Shown here in pieces: positions 34,953 through 48,500 of a stretch of 64,000 nt of DNA. A program made the translations under genes and the position numbers. Positions within the stretch are counted from its first letter, which is position 1. The number at the start of each line of letters is the position of its first letter. Source of the DNA: Grammothele lineata (lineage: Eukaryota > Basidiomycota > Agaricomycetes > Polyporales > Polyporaceae); assembly GCA_002150815.3 (NCBI GenBank), contig NDFF03000144.1:1-64000 (forward strand). The letters run 5' to 3'. The notes under the pieces are model-generated. The model worked only from the letters and a program-made list of their open reading frames with translations, ran no database searches and had not been told where the DNA came from.

Positions 34953-36483
34953 ATGGATACATCGACTATCAACGAGCTCATCGCGGGGAGCGTCGGCGGC
35001 GCGGCTCAAGTCATCGTGGGCCAGCCGCTCGACACTATCAAGACCCGCGCGCAGACCGCCCCCAGTTCAGTCCTCTCCCCGCTCGCCCGCTCGAACGTGG
35101 ACTCATGATGACATGCTACTGCAGAGGGCATGTTCGTGAGTGTGGCCGACCTTGTGTGAGGGCTAGTGGAACTTAGGGAAAACGATACAGAAAGGCCCTA
35201 TGGACATTCTCACCCAAACTTTACGGAATGAAGGGTTCCTCGCGCTATACAAAGGTACGTCTGGATCTCTACGCATTTTGTATCGCGCTAGTTTTACGAA
35301 CAATGCATAGGCATGGCAAGCCCTCTTGTGGGCATTGCTGGCGTGAACTCCCTCCTCTTCGCCTCCTATGCCATCTCCAAGCGTGCCATCTCGCCATTCC
35401 CTCAGCTATCCCTCAAGGAGATTGCCGCTGCCGGGGCGATGGCTGGGGCGGCACAAGCTATATTGGCAAGTCCAGGTGTGCAATCTCATGCAGCTTGTAG
35501 TCCGAACGTAGTCTTAACTATTGTGGTCAGTGGAAATGTTCAAAGTGCGGATGCAGGGACAGTACGGATCCCCTGGAGATAAGCGGCTGCGTGCGGTAGT
35601 AAGTGAGATGTGGCGAGATTGGGGCTTCAGGAAGGGTATCATGAGGGGTTATTGGGTTACTGTCGCTCGAGAGATTCCGGCATACGCGGGGTTCGTGAGT
35701 CGCCGTATGAACTGCCAAGCGAGTCGCTCATGCTGTCTATTCAGGTTCTACACTGGTCAGTGCTTGTGCTCTGGATTCAAAGTTGTGTTTCCGACCAGCT
35801 GGGGTAGCGTTCGAGTTCTCTAAGCGGCAATTCAGCAAGAAGTACGGCTCGCAAGTGCCAGTCTGGGCTCTACTCGTCAGCGGATCGACAGGAGGCGTGC
35901 GTATGATCCACTGTGTACTTACTCATCTTTACTGAGAACCTGCGTCTATATCAGATCGCGTACTGGCTGTCATGTTATCCCCTAGGTACGTTGTGCTGTC
36001 TTTTGCATATGCGCCAGTAGTCAGTGATGGCGCGCATCCGACCCCACAGACGTCATCAAGTCTCGCGTACAACTTCGTGCAACACCGCCGGAAGGAACGC
36101 CTGTGCAATATATCGCTCGCGAGATACGTACCGTATTCGCAGAGTCCGGAGCGTGAGTCCCGGCAGCATCTTAAACTCGCTCTCCCTTTGCTGAAAACCG
36201 CTCCAGTGCTGGCCTATTCCGTGGTCTTACACCGTCATGTGAGTAATCTTTGGCAGCTTCCATTGCATGCACTCATCTGACGTTCACTCCAAAGTGTTGC
36301 GAAGGTGTGTTCAACGGTCTCATTGAGTATATGCAAGTCTGACTTCTCTACCTAGCATACCGGCAGCTGGTGCTACGTTTGCGGCTTTCGAAGTGACGAG
36401 AGGTGATTATGTGTGTAACGTGCTTCTATCTTGTTGCTCATGCGTGTTGTGCAGAGTACTTGAAGGAGACCACTGGCGTATAA
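34953..36483 (+). CDS. Mitochondrial carrier (SLC25 family; Ymc/carnitine-carrier-like)
   Basis: SLC25 proteins exchange metabolites across the inner mitochondrial membrane. Thirteen exons: 34953-35064, 35125-35135, 35191-35254, 35311-35475, 35531-35690, 35745-35755, 35808-35896, 35955-35985, 36050-36152, 36207-36238, 36295-36304, 36356-36402, 36455-36483 (287 aa, the usual family length). All three signature repeats are present: GQPLDTIKTR (P25), SPVEMFKVRMQ and YPLDVIKSRVQ, each followed by a glycine-rich helix (for example ALYKGMASPLVGI, GIMRGYWVTVAREIP, ALFRGLTPSLLRSIPAAG). Three exons are only 10-11 nt long, and the frame closes only if all three are used. Overall resemblance is to the yeast Ymc1/Ymc2 and carnitine carrier group, but the substrate cannot be fixed. 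The N-terminus lacks a cleavable presequence, as usual. Confidence 0.9.
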
Positions 36484-37268
36484 TACATAAGGCACATTGG
36501 AAATATACCAAGTTCAATGCTTTGCTTTGGCAGAAGGAATTGGACTTGACGTCGCGTGTGGCTGGCGGCGTCGGCGCCGGTGAAGAGTTGCGTCCATCTG
36601 ACCATGGGCGCTATCGCTGGAGACGCAGGAACTAGGCGCGACCCTGACCAAATGACCCAGGCGACAGATTTTTACGCTCTTGGGACGAACCGCACTCGAG
36701 AGCTCCGCATCTGTGAAGGGAATACCGACCGGCATTCCTTGCTCTATTCGACCGGGGTTAGGCACACGCCGTAGCCCTCGCTTCAAAGCGACGTCGATCT
36801 GTCAAGCACGCTCCGCGGTGCGTCTCTCTGGCACGTCTTTGTAGGTACTCACTGCCTGGCATAAATGATTTTTAGACTTGATATTGCTTCAAAAGCATTA
36901 CTCTGAGGCTAACAGTTTGAAGCTGCGGGATCAGCTCGCCGTCTCAGACGGCATGGGCGCGTCAAACATAAAGTCCGACTTCTCAAGATGCGCATAACTC
37001 TTCGTCGATCATGTAGGACCCTTTCATTACTGCGGCCGAACAGGCGGTAGAGGTAGTATACTCAGCCTTCCATGCAGTGGCCCAAGTGTCAAGTCCCCAC
37101 ACCTTCACGTTATTCAGAACTTCGTCCTGCTCGGAGACCAGGATCACCGGAGAGCTAGAGCGCTGACGCGGGGTATATAAACACGCCGCGCAAGCTACCT
37201 CTTATTCCGGGACCCAAGCCGCCACTCTCTTTTCTCTGGTTATACGCACTCGTCACCTCGAAGCCACC
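36484..37268. other. Spacer and promoter of the pyranose-oxidase-like gene
   Basis: No gene is seen. A clear TATATAA box lies at 37174-37180. Confidence 0.6.
37174..37180 (+). promoter_or_regulatory. TATA box of the pyranose-oxidase-like gene
   Basis: TATATAA, 95 bases before the ATG at 37269, in a GC-rich surrounding. Suggests a regulated, strongly expressed promoter. Confidence 0.55.
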
Positions 37269-39547
37269 ATGTCCGCCGATCCCAAACACCGCCCCGAGGA
37301 CTACCTCACGACGGTCGGACCGACCGTTCCCTCCTTCCACTTCCGCACAGGCCAGATACCATATCTTCCGATGACGGTGGCCCCGAGGGAGCCTGCCACC
37401 CAGTGGGGCTACCCACAACCCGGCCCACAGTCGCCGACGCCGGCGTACGCGACCGCGAAGCACTACTTCGTCGACGACAACACGTGGGCTAACATCCTCG
37501 ACCATGGCGAGTTCGACGACATCGTCGTTGGCAGCGGCTTCTGCGCTCTTGCCTACATCGATGCGGCCCTGAAGAAGGACCCGTGGCGGAAGATCCTCAT
37601 CCTTGAGCGTGGAGGTCAGCATTTCAGCGTCTGCTTCTTTCAGAAATGGGTGTTGACGTGCGCTACAGGCTTTTGGCTCCCGGAACACTTTCAGGTACGG
37701 CCCATCCTGGTTTGCTCTTCTCGTGAAGATCTTGACGTTCCTTTCTGTAGAATATGCCTCTTCCTTTCAAATTTGTCCTAGGTGGTCCGTCTGAGACCTT
37801 CCCGTGGCAGCTCACGTCGAAGACCGTCAAGTCGCCCGCAAAGGTTTGTGAATATTGCATGTCTACCTGCATCGATTGATGGCTCATCCAAACGCGCGAC
37901 AGTTCATGCACGGCTCCTGCCCCTTCTTCGGTGGCCGTAGCACCTTTTGGTCTGCGTGGTGCCCGCGTCCGCTCCGGGAGAACGGCATAGACATGATGCG
38001 GGACTTCCCCAAGTCTCTGAAGGATACAGCGTCCAAGGAGGGATTCTGGGAGCGCTGCGAGGACCTCCTGCACGTCACACGCGCCAACAAGATCGCGGAC
38101 CCCTGCTTCGGCCAAGGCCTCCAGAAGACCATCCAAACCCGCCTCGACGAAGCCGTCGCGAAGAAGGGCATTCCCACCGCGTACCTCACCAATGACGCGC
38201 CGCTCTCCGTCGGCCGCAAGACATCCGTCCCGAACCAAGTCGCATTCGACAAATTTTCGACCCCGGGCCCTCTGCTTAAGATCTACGAGCGACAGAGGCG
38301 GCTCGCGAAGGAGAAGCGCGGCCACCCGCTCATGATCGCGACCGACACCGTCGTCGAGCGGTTTGACCTTGATCCTGAGGACGACAGCGAGCACCCGCGG
38401 CCGAACGTGCTGCACACGTCGCGTGGCGCGCTGTGCTTCCCCCGCCATAACACGAACATCATCCTCGCGGCGGGTGCGTTCCCTGCGACGACGCTGCTCA
38501 TGAACTCGATCGGGGACCGCCTCAAGGACCACGTGGGCTCGCGCGTCGCCGGGCACTACATCTCCCATATCACGGCGCGCTTCCCCATCGCTCTCCTCAA
38601 GGACGTCAAGTTTGCAGAACACCTGCAGATCGCGGCGTCGTACCTCGCGGGAAAAGACTCGAAGACCGGGCTGCAGTACCACGTCCAGATCACTGCCATT
38701 CACTCGCCGGATCCCGAGAACGATGCAGAGGACGCGGCTCGGCTCTGCCCCGACTACGCTGCAGCGGCCACCGAGGACCAGCTTCGTGGCTCTGAGAAGT
38801 ACGTCGTGCTAGGTACGTTGTGATGACGCCAGTTCCTGCATACCAGGAGGTCTAACATGCCGTCTAGTATGTGCAACTCTTGGCGAGTTGGACGAGAAGA
38901 ACCCTACGTCCTGGGTCAAGCACCAACCTTCGAACCCGGACGTGACCACGAACATCCGGCTTCAAGTCCTGCAGAATGAAAACACTGACTCTTGCACCAA
39001 AATCATGGAGGAGGCCACGTAAGTCGCGAGATGCCTTCCCGACCCGTTGGATTGCGCTCTTATCAGCTTTCCTGCAGGTACAAGGCGATCGAGGTCATGG
39101 CCGGCGGCGCCGCGGACCAGATCGAGTTCTGGCACGACGCCGTCGTAAAGAAGGTGCCGGTCGACAGCCAGAACGAAGAATCGTTCGTGCTCGCCGGTGC
39201 GGGTTGGAAGAAGGACCATCCGCCTGCGGACATGATCCGGGTGCCCGGTCTCGTGCACGAGACGTCGATGCTCTACATGAGCGACGATCTCAAGGCGGAC
39301 CCCCATGCGTCCGTGGATAGTGAATACCGTCCTCGCGGGTGCGGCAACGTCTACGTCACTGGAGGCGCGATCTTCCCGACGTCGGGCTCGTGGAACCGTG
39401 AGTGATCGTCGTAACATGTGTTGGAGAAGATGATCTAATTTCATTCGATTGCTAGCGACCTTGACGATGTGCGGGTTTGCCCAGGACCTGGCCGACAGGC
39501 TTTTCAAGAAAAAGCTCGACAGCGGCGAGGGACACTCCTTGAATTAA
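37269..39547 (+). CDS. Pyranose 2-oxidase-like GMC flavoprotein without the flavin-linking His
   Basis: Pyranose oxidases use FAD to oxidise sugars at C2, giving hydrogen peroxide in wood decay. Exons: 37269-37614, 37669-37694, 37751-37843, 37903-38812, 38868-39018, 39078-39397, 39456-39547 (645 aa; pyranose oxidases are about 620). The FAD-binding start is FDDIVVGSGFCALAYI, with Ala replacing the third Gly of GxGxxG. The block GSCPFFGGRSTFWSAWCPRP matches the pyranose-oxidase flavinylation site GG-x-STHW, but has Phe170 instead of the His that bonds FAD. Near the end, VHETSM (His569) and SWNPTLTMCGFA (Asn615) match the catalytic His/Asn pair, 46 residues apart, as in the family (45). The protein lacks a signal peptide. 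It is likely an oxidoreductase with non-covalent FAD and an unknown substrate, rather than a standard pyranose oxidase. Confidence 0.72.
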
Positions 39548-42500
39548 CGTTTACGAACTGAGCGAAGCTGACACGAAGGGGTTCAATACACGAAGGCCCG
39601 TATATACGACACACGTCTCGATGATCATGTATTGCACGTCCCAACTCAAATGCATTGCGGATTAACCACGATTTCAGTCATGCTATCATATTCAACACAT
39701 GCGTTAGTGCAGTTTCCCCGATCCGGCTTCCCGACACCCCCGAGAAGACTTCTCCGGCCAGCGAGTCATCTCCGCGGCGGTCGATCCAGCCCACCGTCCA
39801 CCGACGTCATGTTCCTACACGCGACGACGGGCGCGCGATGCCCATTGGAGGCGATCCCACCCACCAGTTAGGAGACACTCTCGCCTTAAGCTCTAAGCTT
39901 TAGGATCAGTATGGCGGTGGGAGCGCACCAGGAAGCCCGCGCCGGAAGAACCGGATGTCGAACACTCTAGTCCGTGCGAGGGGGTTTCTGCTCCCGAACG
40001 CGCCCGCCTCTGCGCCCAGCGTCCGCCCGACGTGGCCTATCTCTGTGCGCACGCGCGCTCGGTACACGGTCCTCGTCCCGCAGATAAGCAGTTCCAGAGG
40101 CGAGTGTGCGTTCCCGAGTCGGGCGCGTCGGCGCCAGAGGCGCGGGGCGCGATCTTCAAAGCTTAATCCGTGTGTGCGTACGCGCCTCTCCCCTTGTGCG
40201 ATTCGCTGTCCATCATCAACCGGTCGACGATGAACCAGTCGCGTCGCGAGCCGTGGCCTCGAGAAGGACGGGGCGGAGGGCTCCTGATGAGCGGTACGCA
40301 GTGTACATACGCGCGGGCGACGGACCGTGCCCCGACCCCCGACGTCTTCGAGAGTGTCGTCCGACGCAAGTTGGACAATGCTGACGCCGAAATTGGCGAC
40401 ACGTTCGTCTCTCGTGCCTGCGGCGGCCTCCGCGTTGCCGTATCGTGTACGTCGTTCGACTAGACGGCCGCGCAAAATGGCCAGAGACATGCTCTTTCGC
40501 GTGCCCGTTACGTCCAGCAGCGCAGGGGCGTATGGCATGATAAGTACCCCGCCTCTGATTCAGACCTGTTTACAAGCGCCTGTTGATACCCACGGCGTGC
40601 CAGCCACGTACGCATACAAAACATACGCGTGTCCAAAATTGCATGTCCGCCTGGCAAGGGAAGAGGATGTGCGGGAACGCACAGCGGGCCCGCGGTACGA
40701 TGGCCCATAGCGACCCCGCCGTGTCAGCCTCAGGCCCGAGCCCCGAGCATCTCCAGTACCGACATGTACCGACGCGCGCACGCCATCAGGCGCCTCCTCT
40801 CGCCACCAATACGAACGAGCAGCGCACTAGGACGCAACGAGGACCGTCGATGGCAAGTTCTTCCGCGCTCGTTTTTTTCGTAAAGGCGCCTGCGCGCCCA
40901 CTGTGCTTCTTCCGATCGGGAGCGTCGCGATTCGCCGTGCGCGATGCGCGATGCGCGTGCGTGCCTCGCGAGCTGAAGATGCGAGCTGCGCGAACGGTGC
41001 TAGCGTCGGTCCGCGGGCGTTCGCGCCGCGAGTCCTGCCCTGGTTATCTTGACCAACTCGAACTTGCCAGACGCGCGCAGCTCGCGGTCAATATTTGTGG
41101 TCTTCGCCGGTCGCTCGGAGATGCTAGCCACGCGTCCATGGACCACCGTTAATGCGCGCCAAGCGCTGCGAGAAGACATCCTCTGTAGGTGTATGATGTT
41201 GAGTAACAAGCTTCTCGCTGACTGATCTGCAAGCGCAACCTCAGGCGCCCCGGCGCGCAACGCGAGGCTTCGCTGCTGAGTGGTCAACGCCGAGTCATGG
41301 ACGAAGACACATCGAATTCGAATCCTCACCTCAGCGGCGCTCTGCCCGCCCGACCGCTGACGAGCCGCGCGACTGAATGGCTCGCCGGCTTCGAGGCGGC
41401 AGCGCGCCCGCCGCGCATCACCGTCTGCGGCCGACGCGCGCTCGCACGAACGCACAGCGCCGGCCCTCGTTCCCTCGTCCCTCGCACTTCGAATTCGCCG
41501 CCGCGATCCCCCGGGAACAGGCCCGATCCCGCGTGCGCTCGCATACGCCCGGAGCCCACACGAGTCAAGACAAGTGGGAAAGCAACATCAAGAGAGAGGA
41601 GGGGGGGACTTATCCCGAAGCCTTCCCTAAGATAGCCTCGCCGATACCCTCGCGCGCGCGCCTACCGGGTTCAGCGCCCGGGAAGAGACACCGCGCTTGG
41701 TCTCAATGCACGAGTACGAGACCAGAGTAAATACGCCCAGGGCCGGTAGCTGGAGGGTAGCCCCAATGCCGTCAGCGGTTCCCGCCGCGACCCACGCGCG
41801 GCGCGAGCCCGTGCGTGCGTTCCCATTGGCTTTGGAGAGCCGGCGCGTCCGGGTGCGGCGAGCGCGGGCCAGTAGCAGTGGGAGGCGAGTCCTGGGTATG
41901 TACCTGGGTGCTCGAGCTATTGCGAGCGGGCCAATGGCGGCCGCGCGCGGGCGAGTGGGCGAGGGAGTTGGGCGCGAATGGGAGGACTCGGAGGGTGGGA
42001 GTCTCGCTGAGGATGCCGAGCGTTGAGCTTGAGCGGCGCTGGCTTACGAGACGGAGGCGGAGGCGGAGTCGTCATCGTGAGTGCCGGCTTGTCGTCATCG
42101 ACGACAGCCAACCCAGGAGGAGTGCTTGCTGGAGTTAGTTGTCCGGCCTGAGCTTGAGCCTGCAAACTGCTTGAACTTGAACCTGGCGGTGCGCGCCGGG
42201 CCGGCGGGACCCGCTCTAATAGGCTGTCGCACCAAGGAGTCCCTGCGTTCTGCCCAACTGCTGCTTTGAACGTCTGCTCGCAACATCGAAGAGGGAAGAG
42301 CGAGGACTCCTCGGGCCCGGGAGGCCCGGCGCGCGGCCGCCCTGGCGGGGTAACGTCGGTATTCAACCTGCTCCAGAGCCCGTCATCATGTCACTCAGTG
42401 ACCGGTGGTCGCTGAACATGACCGTCGACTTGCCGTTGACCGTTGGCCGACGTCAACGCCCGGAAAAAGAATAACGGATGCAATACATCCATGGCGTACT

Positions 42501-45500
42501 CACCGTCACGGTCTCGGCGTGCGTCTCCGAGCCTCGAGGTCGAACGGCGACCTACCTCCAGCAGGCTTCAAGGGCCGCAGGCTGAGGCTCGGACGGGCCG
42601 CCCGCACGCGTCGTCGCCAGGGGCGACTTCAAGTTCAAGAACGCTGTCGCTGCTTCTCTGTCGGCGCGGCCGAGCTGAGCAGCAGCATAGCACAAGAAGC
42701 CACTGCGGGGGCGTGCTTCCTCGTCCGGGCGGGGCAGGAAGAGCGGCGTTCAGTATCGTCGCGCGGAACCGGACGTGGGGTGCGATGCGGGGAAGCCCTC
42801 CTAAACTCGTCCACTGCCGGGGGCGTGCCTGGGGCTTGGGGGGCCGCGACGGGTGTAGACCACGGGCTCGAGGGGTCCGCGGAGTTCTAGGTAGTCGAAG
42901 TGGAGGGGAGGTTGGCTGAGAGGGTTTGTTCTCCGCTCCCGCGTAGTTGCTGGCTTCCGAGCCTGCTTGACGTGTGTCGCGCGACATAGACATATCGCGC
43001 GTGCCGGTGGTCAGATCTTGGTGTCAGCCCTTGGCGAAGTCAAGTTAGCAAAGTTTCACCGCACGACATGCGCATGTGCCCTCCCGTCCATCCATGCATG
43101 GGCCTCCTCGCCAGAGCCCTGCCGAACCGGCAGGCCCCCCCCCCTTCCCCTTCTCCCTGCGCGCGCAGATAGGACGGCCCGGCGCGCATCTCTTGGAGCC
43201 CCTCAGGTGACGGCGCGCCGTCCAAGGTTGGAGGCCGCGGATGTCGCGAAAAACACATTCTGACAGAAGGACCGCATGGTCCTCCTGCGCTAGAACGAAC
43301 TCTCTTGCTCCTAGCCTCTAGGCGCGGCGCCCGACGAGCCCTACTGCCCCCGGACGGGCGACCCACTGGCGCCGCTGCGCCTACAAATTAGATGACCGAG
43401 CTGAGAAGGCGTCCGATATCGAGCGTAGTCGCTCCAAGAATGAGTCTGCTGAGCGTCGCGGGTGTTACTAGTGCGACGTCGACGTACGGTACGGCTCCGC
43501 GAGGCGAGGTGTCGAGTCCGAATAGTGGTGGCCGTGGGTCATTGCCACCTTGGGGGCAAACGTCAGTAGCAGGCGAACAACGCTTGTACGCGCTGCTTGG
43601 CCAAAACCCGTCGCCCTGAGGAAGGCCAACGTTCTAGCGATTGAGAGCTTCGCCTGCGCGCCCGGCCGGTGGCGTCGGCGCTAAGGTGTCGTAATGAGGA
43701 CGACAGTGCGACCACACTCAGCGTTACGGCTGGGCTGCAGGCAAGCTTTGACTGCCGAAGGGCTCGCATGGGTGGGGTAACAGGAAGACAGAACGCCATC
43801 GCTGCCGAACAGATGTCCGCCTCGCGAGTGGCTCTGGGCGAGGCCCATATCGCGCTCGAACCAGTGGCCATGGGGGGCCGCCCGACATTGTCATTGTACG
43901 ACGACCAGGCGGTGAAACAGGGCGACGATACGGTTGGTCTATCAATGCATCATCGTGCTATGGACGCCCGCTATTCTCAGGACGCCCCGCCCGCTCCAAG
44001 CCACTGCGTGTCCGCACGGTATGTCACTGAAGATGGGCACCCCCGGCGGACACACAGGGGCTGAGACTCTTGTGCTGTATCCAGGCTCGCGCGCACATGT
44101 GGCCATGGGGCATCCACCCCCACCCCCACGCGCGATGCGGCCCTGGGCGCGGCGGCGGGCCGGTCGCCTTGTCGGCAAGGAACGAACATACCAAAGACAG
44201 ATGCGCACCGCCGCAGTGCTGCTCCTCCATGCGTCGACCTCTAATGACAGGCTACCGCATCGAACGCGCGGCTCGGCCAAACGCTCTCGCGGTGTTTGAG
44301 ATCGGCTTCTCTGTCCTAGCAAGGGCGGCGCGCGCGATGGGCGGGACGGACGTAACGCGCGCGATGGATGCGGATGCGGATGCGGGGAACGCATATAGCC
44401 TCCAACCCCGGGCCCGGAGGAGGAGATGGAGGTGGCGGCGACGGATCAGGATCGTGGGGAGGGATAAGTCTGCGAGAGGAAGGGATAAGCTAACTGACAG
44501 ACAGACACCCGAGACGCCCCTCCGCACTGCTGAGCGTGCATCATCAGCTAACACGCTGAACTGTGCGGACGTACCGCCGACAGGATGATGAACGCACGCC
44601 GGACGCCGACGAGCGAGAGCCCGCGCGCTACGGGCTGTGGCCAGCCGCCAGACGGTGCCACCTGCTGTTCCGCGCCCGGAGTGCGTCAGGCCTCGCCACA
44701 CCGTCGCGACGCCGTTTCGTGCCCCCGTGTCCCGGATAGGCAAGGTGCGAGCGGGGGTCTGGGGTCCGGGGTAATGCGGGGCTGCCAGGAGAGAAGCATC
44801 CTGCTCGGAAGCCGGACAAGGGCCTTCTTCCGTTCCGTGCGGCCTGCCCCGCCTCCTCCGGCGCCGCCCGCACCCCCTCACCACGTGGATTCCCTGTGCC
44901 ATTGTGGAAAACAGCATGTAGACCGCGAGCAGGCAGTACTGGGTGCTTGTCGTTTTGCATCGCGAGGCGTTGCAGACGGCACTGTCAACGAGCGTGCACG
45001 TCGCCGGTCGGCGTAAACGGACGCACATGTCCGTCACGACCATGCGGCGCCGACCCCGCATCGGCCACCATCCAAGAGGCGCAGTGACCTGTGTTCCCCA
45101 CCCCACCATCGGGCAACGGATAGATATGATCTTGTGGCCACGCCCCGCCGGATGAATTGAATGGATCATCGCAGCGACTCGCAGCGCCCTTTGAAGTTCG
45201 CGGCCGCGGGGTTGGGCAGCCACCCCGGCCCACCCCCACGGCGTGCGTTCGTCGCTCAGACTGCGGAGTTTCAGGCCTCTGTTCAGAGCCCGAAATGGCG
45301 ACGGGATCACAGTGTCGTCGTGCCACCGGCCCCTCGGAGTCGAGCCACCCAGCTCGTCGGAGACGTCGTCACTCTCGAGGTCTGGCCAGACGCTGCGCTC
45401 GACGTACACGACCTTAGGCCGTCTGCGCGCGCAAGAAGGACGATGGGGAGATGGGACGTCCGTGCGCGGCATTCAGTCGGATCGTCATGTGCTGCCCAAG

Positions 45501-48500
45501 CCGACGCCCGTCGCGGGGGCCGAAACGTCCCAAGGGGCGCTGCGCGTGATGCATTGCTGCATTGCTATTGCTGGCCCGGCCTCCTGGAAGATGGAAGCCC
45601 GGGGGGGCACGAGACAGATTAGCACTGAGCAGACGGGTCGGGGGCACGCGGGAGCGGAACGGGGCTGACAGACGTCGGAGTTGCTTGGGAGGAAGAAGAC
45701 GTCGAGCCAAGGCACGAACCTGGATTGGGATGTCTTTGCATAGCCGTATGCGGTATTTTTGTATGTCGTTCGTACAATGGACGGCTCGAGGTCCCCCAAG
45801 CCCAACCTGCGCACGTTGTGTGAGCTGCGTTCTGAATGGCGAAAGAGAGGGTCGAGGCCGGGGCCCGTTGACCGTGACGCACCGTCGGCCGACGATGAAA
45901 CTCCAGACCCGCGAGTGGAGCTGCGACTGAATGTGCTGTCATCGACGAACGTCCAGGGGAGCGAATAGGCAGTGGTGAGGCGGACGAGGGTATGCTGCTT
46001 CCGCGAGCGTGGACTCAAGCTCAGCGGATGGAGGGCTCGAGATCACCGTAGTTTGCATCCACCCTTACGATTCCTCGAAAGACCTTGGAAGCTGGATGCT
46101 GGAAGTGGGGCGAGGAGAAGCAGCCCTACACTGGGCGCTCCCGACAACGTCGCGCCCAAGAGAAGCAGACACTTCCCCGGAAGCATACACGAGAGCAGCT
46201 CCTGTCGCGTGCACCTCCTTCCCGGGGCTCGACCGCTCTCTGCAAAACCTGCAAAGAAGACGTAGCGGACAAGGACAGCCTGAGGTCCCGTGCGCATGGC
46301 CGGGCGCCAGGGCGGCGAAGTTCAATAAACGTCGCGCCACCCCGGCACTGGCATTGACAGGGTCCAGCTCCACAACGGCCTGCACTGTGCAGGGGGGCGC
46401 AGAGCCGTCATGGTGCGGGGCACCAGTGCGAAAGAAGTGCGGGGTAGATTGGGGTAGACGTGCGTGCGCACGCTCTCATGACAGCTTGGCCCCCGTGCGA
46501 CGGGCGTAGCGACGACGACGACGCCACCCTCAGCAGGGGTGCACACAGTGCGATGCCGTAAGAGCCAGGTGACAACGTTGAGTAAACGGAGACAACAGGC
46601 TGAGCGTGGACTCAGAGTCCAGATCGTCGCCCGCCGATGACGCAGGCGCAAACACAATTGCGAGCGCGTCAGAATAGTGACCACGAGTGCGAGCTTGGAG
46701 GCGGATGACCGATACCCTGCGTAATACGCGTACGAGCATCCGCCGGCTATCCTCCTCGTTCAGCGCGCTGTACGTCTCGCGAATACGCCAGAACACACGT
46801 ACCTGCGCGAGGCCAGACCGAATAGCAGCCAAGAAGTCCCGCGCTCGTCCAATCCGTGAGTGTTTACGCCCTCGCGTGACCGATGTCCAGATGAGATGGG
46901 ACGAGACGAGATGAACCGACGCCGTCGCGAGCCCGTGTGCCCACGCAGGCACCATAGCATCCAGAACTTAGAACCCACAGAACCGCATCCATGATTCTAG
47001 GATCGATCAGTGTGCGCATCTCGGGAGCTTGCGAGCGTGGGGCCGTTTGAAGAACCCGGAATGCCCGTTAGGTTCGAATCTGGGGGCGGCCCGTGGCGGG
47101 AGAGAGCCTGAGGATGGTGGGAGGCGCGTGGAGGGGCGCTCGCGGAGGCTCATGTGGACGACCTGCCGGATGCGGCTGCACACGCGCCCAATAGGCGCGC
47201 CAATCGCGCGCGGGCTCCTCCCCATACTCGCTCGAATATCTAGACTTCGTTTCCCCACATGATCTGGCGAATCGCCGTCGACGAAGGTCATGCAAAGGCG
47301 TCGCGCCCTCGAAGAAGGGCGCGTTGTGGCTGGCAGGTCACTCGCCCCAGGGGGACGCGGCCAGACCGCGAGATGGGCGCGATGGACGACAAAGTGTATG
47401 GTCGATGCCAGTCGATGCGCGCTGCGCAGTGCATCCCGAGGTACCTGCGGCGCGCACCTGACGTGAAGATCCTCGAGCCACAACACCCCGTAGCATCCCG
47501 TAGCACCGGCGAACCATTGGACGTCGACATCATCCGCCCGAGGAAGATAATTTCCAGTACTGGGATTAGAGAGACCGCCGCGCCCGTGCAAGTTCCGCCT
47601 CCAAGTAAGCTATCATGAGTATACTTAGCAAAGCCGCTCTGGAGGCCGCTCAGAGACCAGCCTCACTACTCACACAGTACTTGTCCGTCCCGTGGCCTTC
47701 CCGGGACCAATCCCCCAGCCTCTCTGTCCGCCCCCGTGGCCGCATCCAGCAAGGGCGCCGCCAATTTCCCCAGTCTCCCCCAGCCTCCCCACACGCCCCC
47801 ACGCGCCCCGCGCCCCCCTCGTCCCCTGCGCGCGGGAACCCCAGCAAAAAAGAAGCAGCGCCCCGCTGAGTGCTCTCAGCGCGGCGGCCCGCTGCGTCTC
47901 GTGCCACCCCCGCTCCGCGCTTACCCCTCGTCCCCGTCGCCCGAAATGGCAGCGAGGCACGCCGGGCGTGCGGTATTGAAAACGAGGGCGTCCGAGTCAC
48001 TGCTTCCCCACCGCCAGCGCGTGCGCGGTGGGGGGATTGGCGGTCGAGAGCGCGCGGAGCCCCGCCAGTCAGACAAACTCCAAGCCCCGACGCGTGGGCG
48101 AGCGCCTTGTGCTGCGTGTCCGTGCAGCGTGCGCGCGGACGAGGACAAAGAGGGCTGCGGGGTGTGCACGTTGGTGTTTTAATAGCGCTCGCGAACCTCG
48201 CTAGTGCGCGATACGAGTACCACTAAGTACGCATGCTGCGCGACATCCGGATACGGCGGTTAGTGGACAAAGGGCACGTCGCCGGTCGACGTACCAGACC
48301 GACACGCGGTGTACGAGTACAGGGGCGCCGGGGGCGGGGTGCGTCTCCCCAGTGGGCGATCGAGTGTGCGCGGATCACGCTCTCGAATGCCCGAGGCCCG
48401 AGTACGTCCTCTGAGGACAATGGAAGCTTCAGAATCCCGATAGGACGAGTAGCAGCACTACTACTAGCACTGACAGCACTGGCACTGCTAGCTCTAGCAC

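Noticed and set aside
44252..45472. 406-codon open frame on the minus strand
   Set aside because: High GC makes stop codons rare. The product is Arg/Pro/Ala-rich with no domain pattern, and overlapping frames on the other strand are equally open.
47065..47090. GGTTCGAATC, like a tRNA T-loop
   Set aside because: No complementary T stem, no A-box at the right distance and no cloverleaf.
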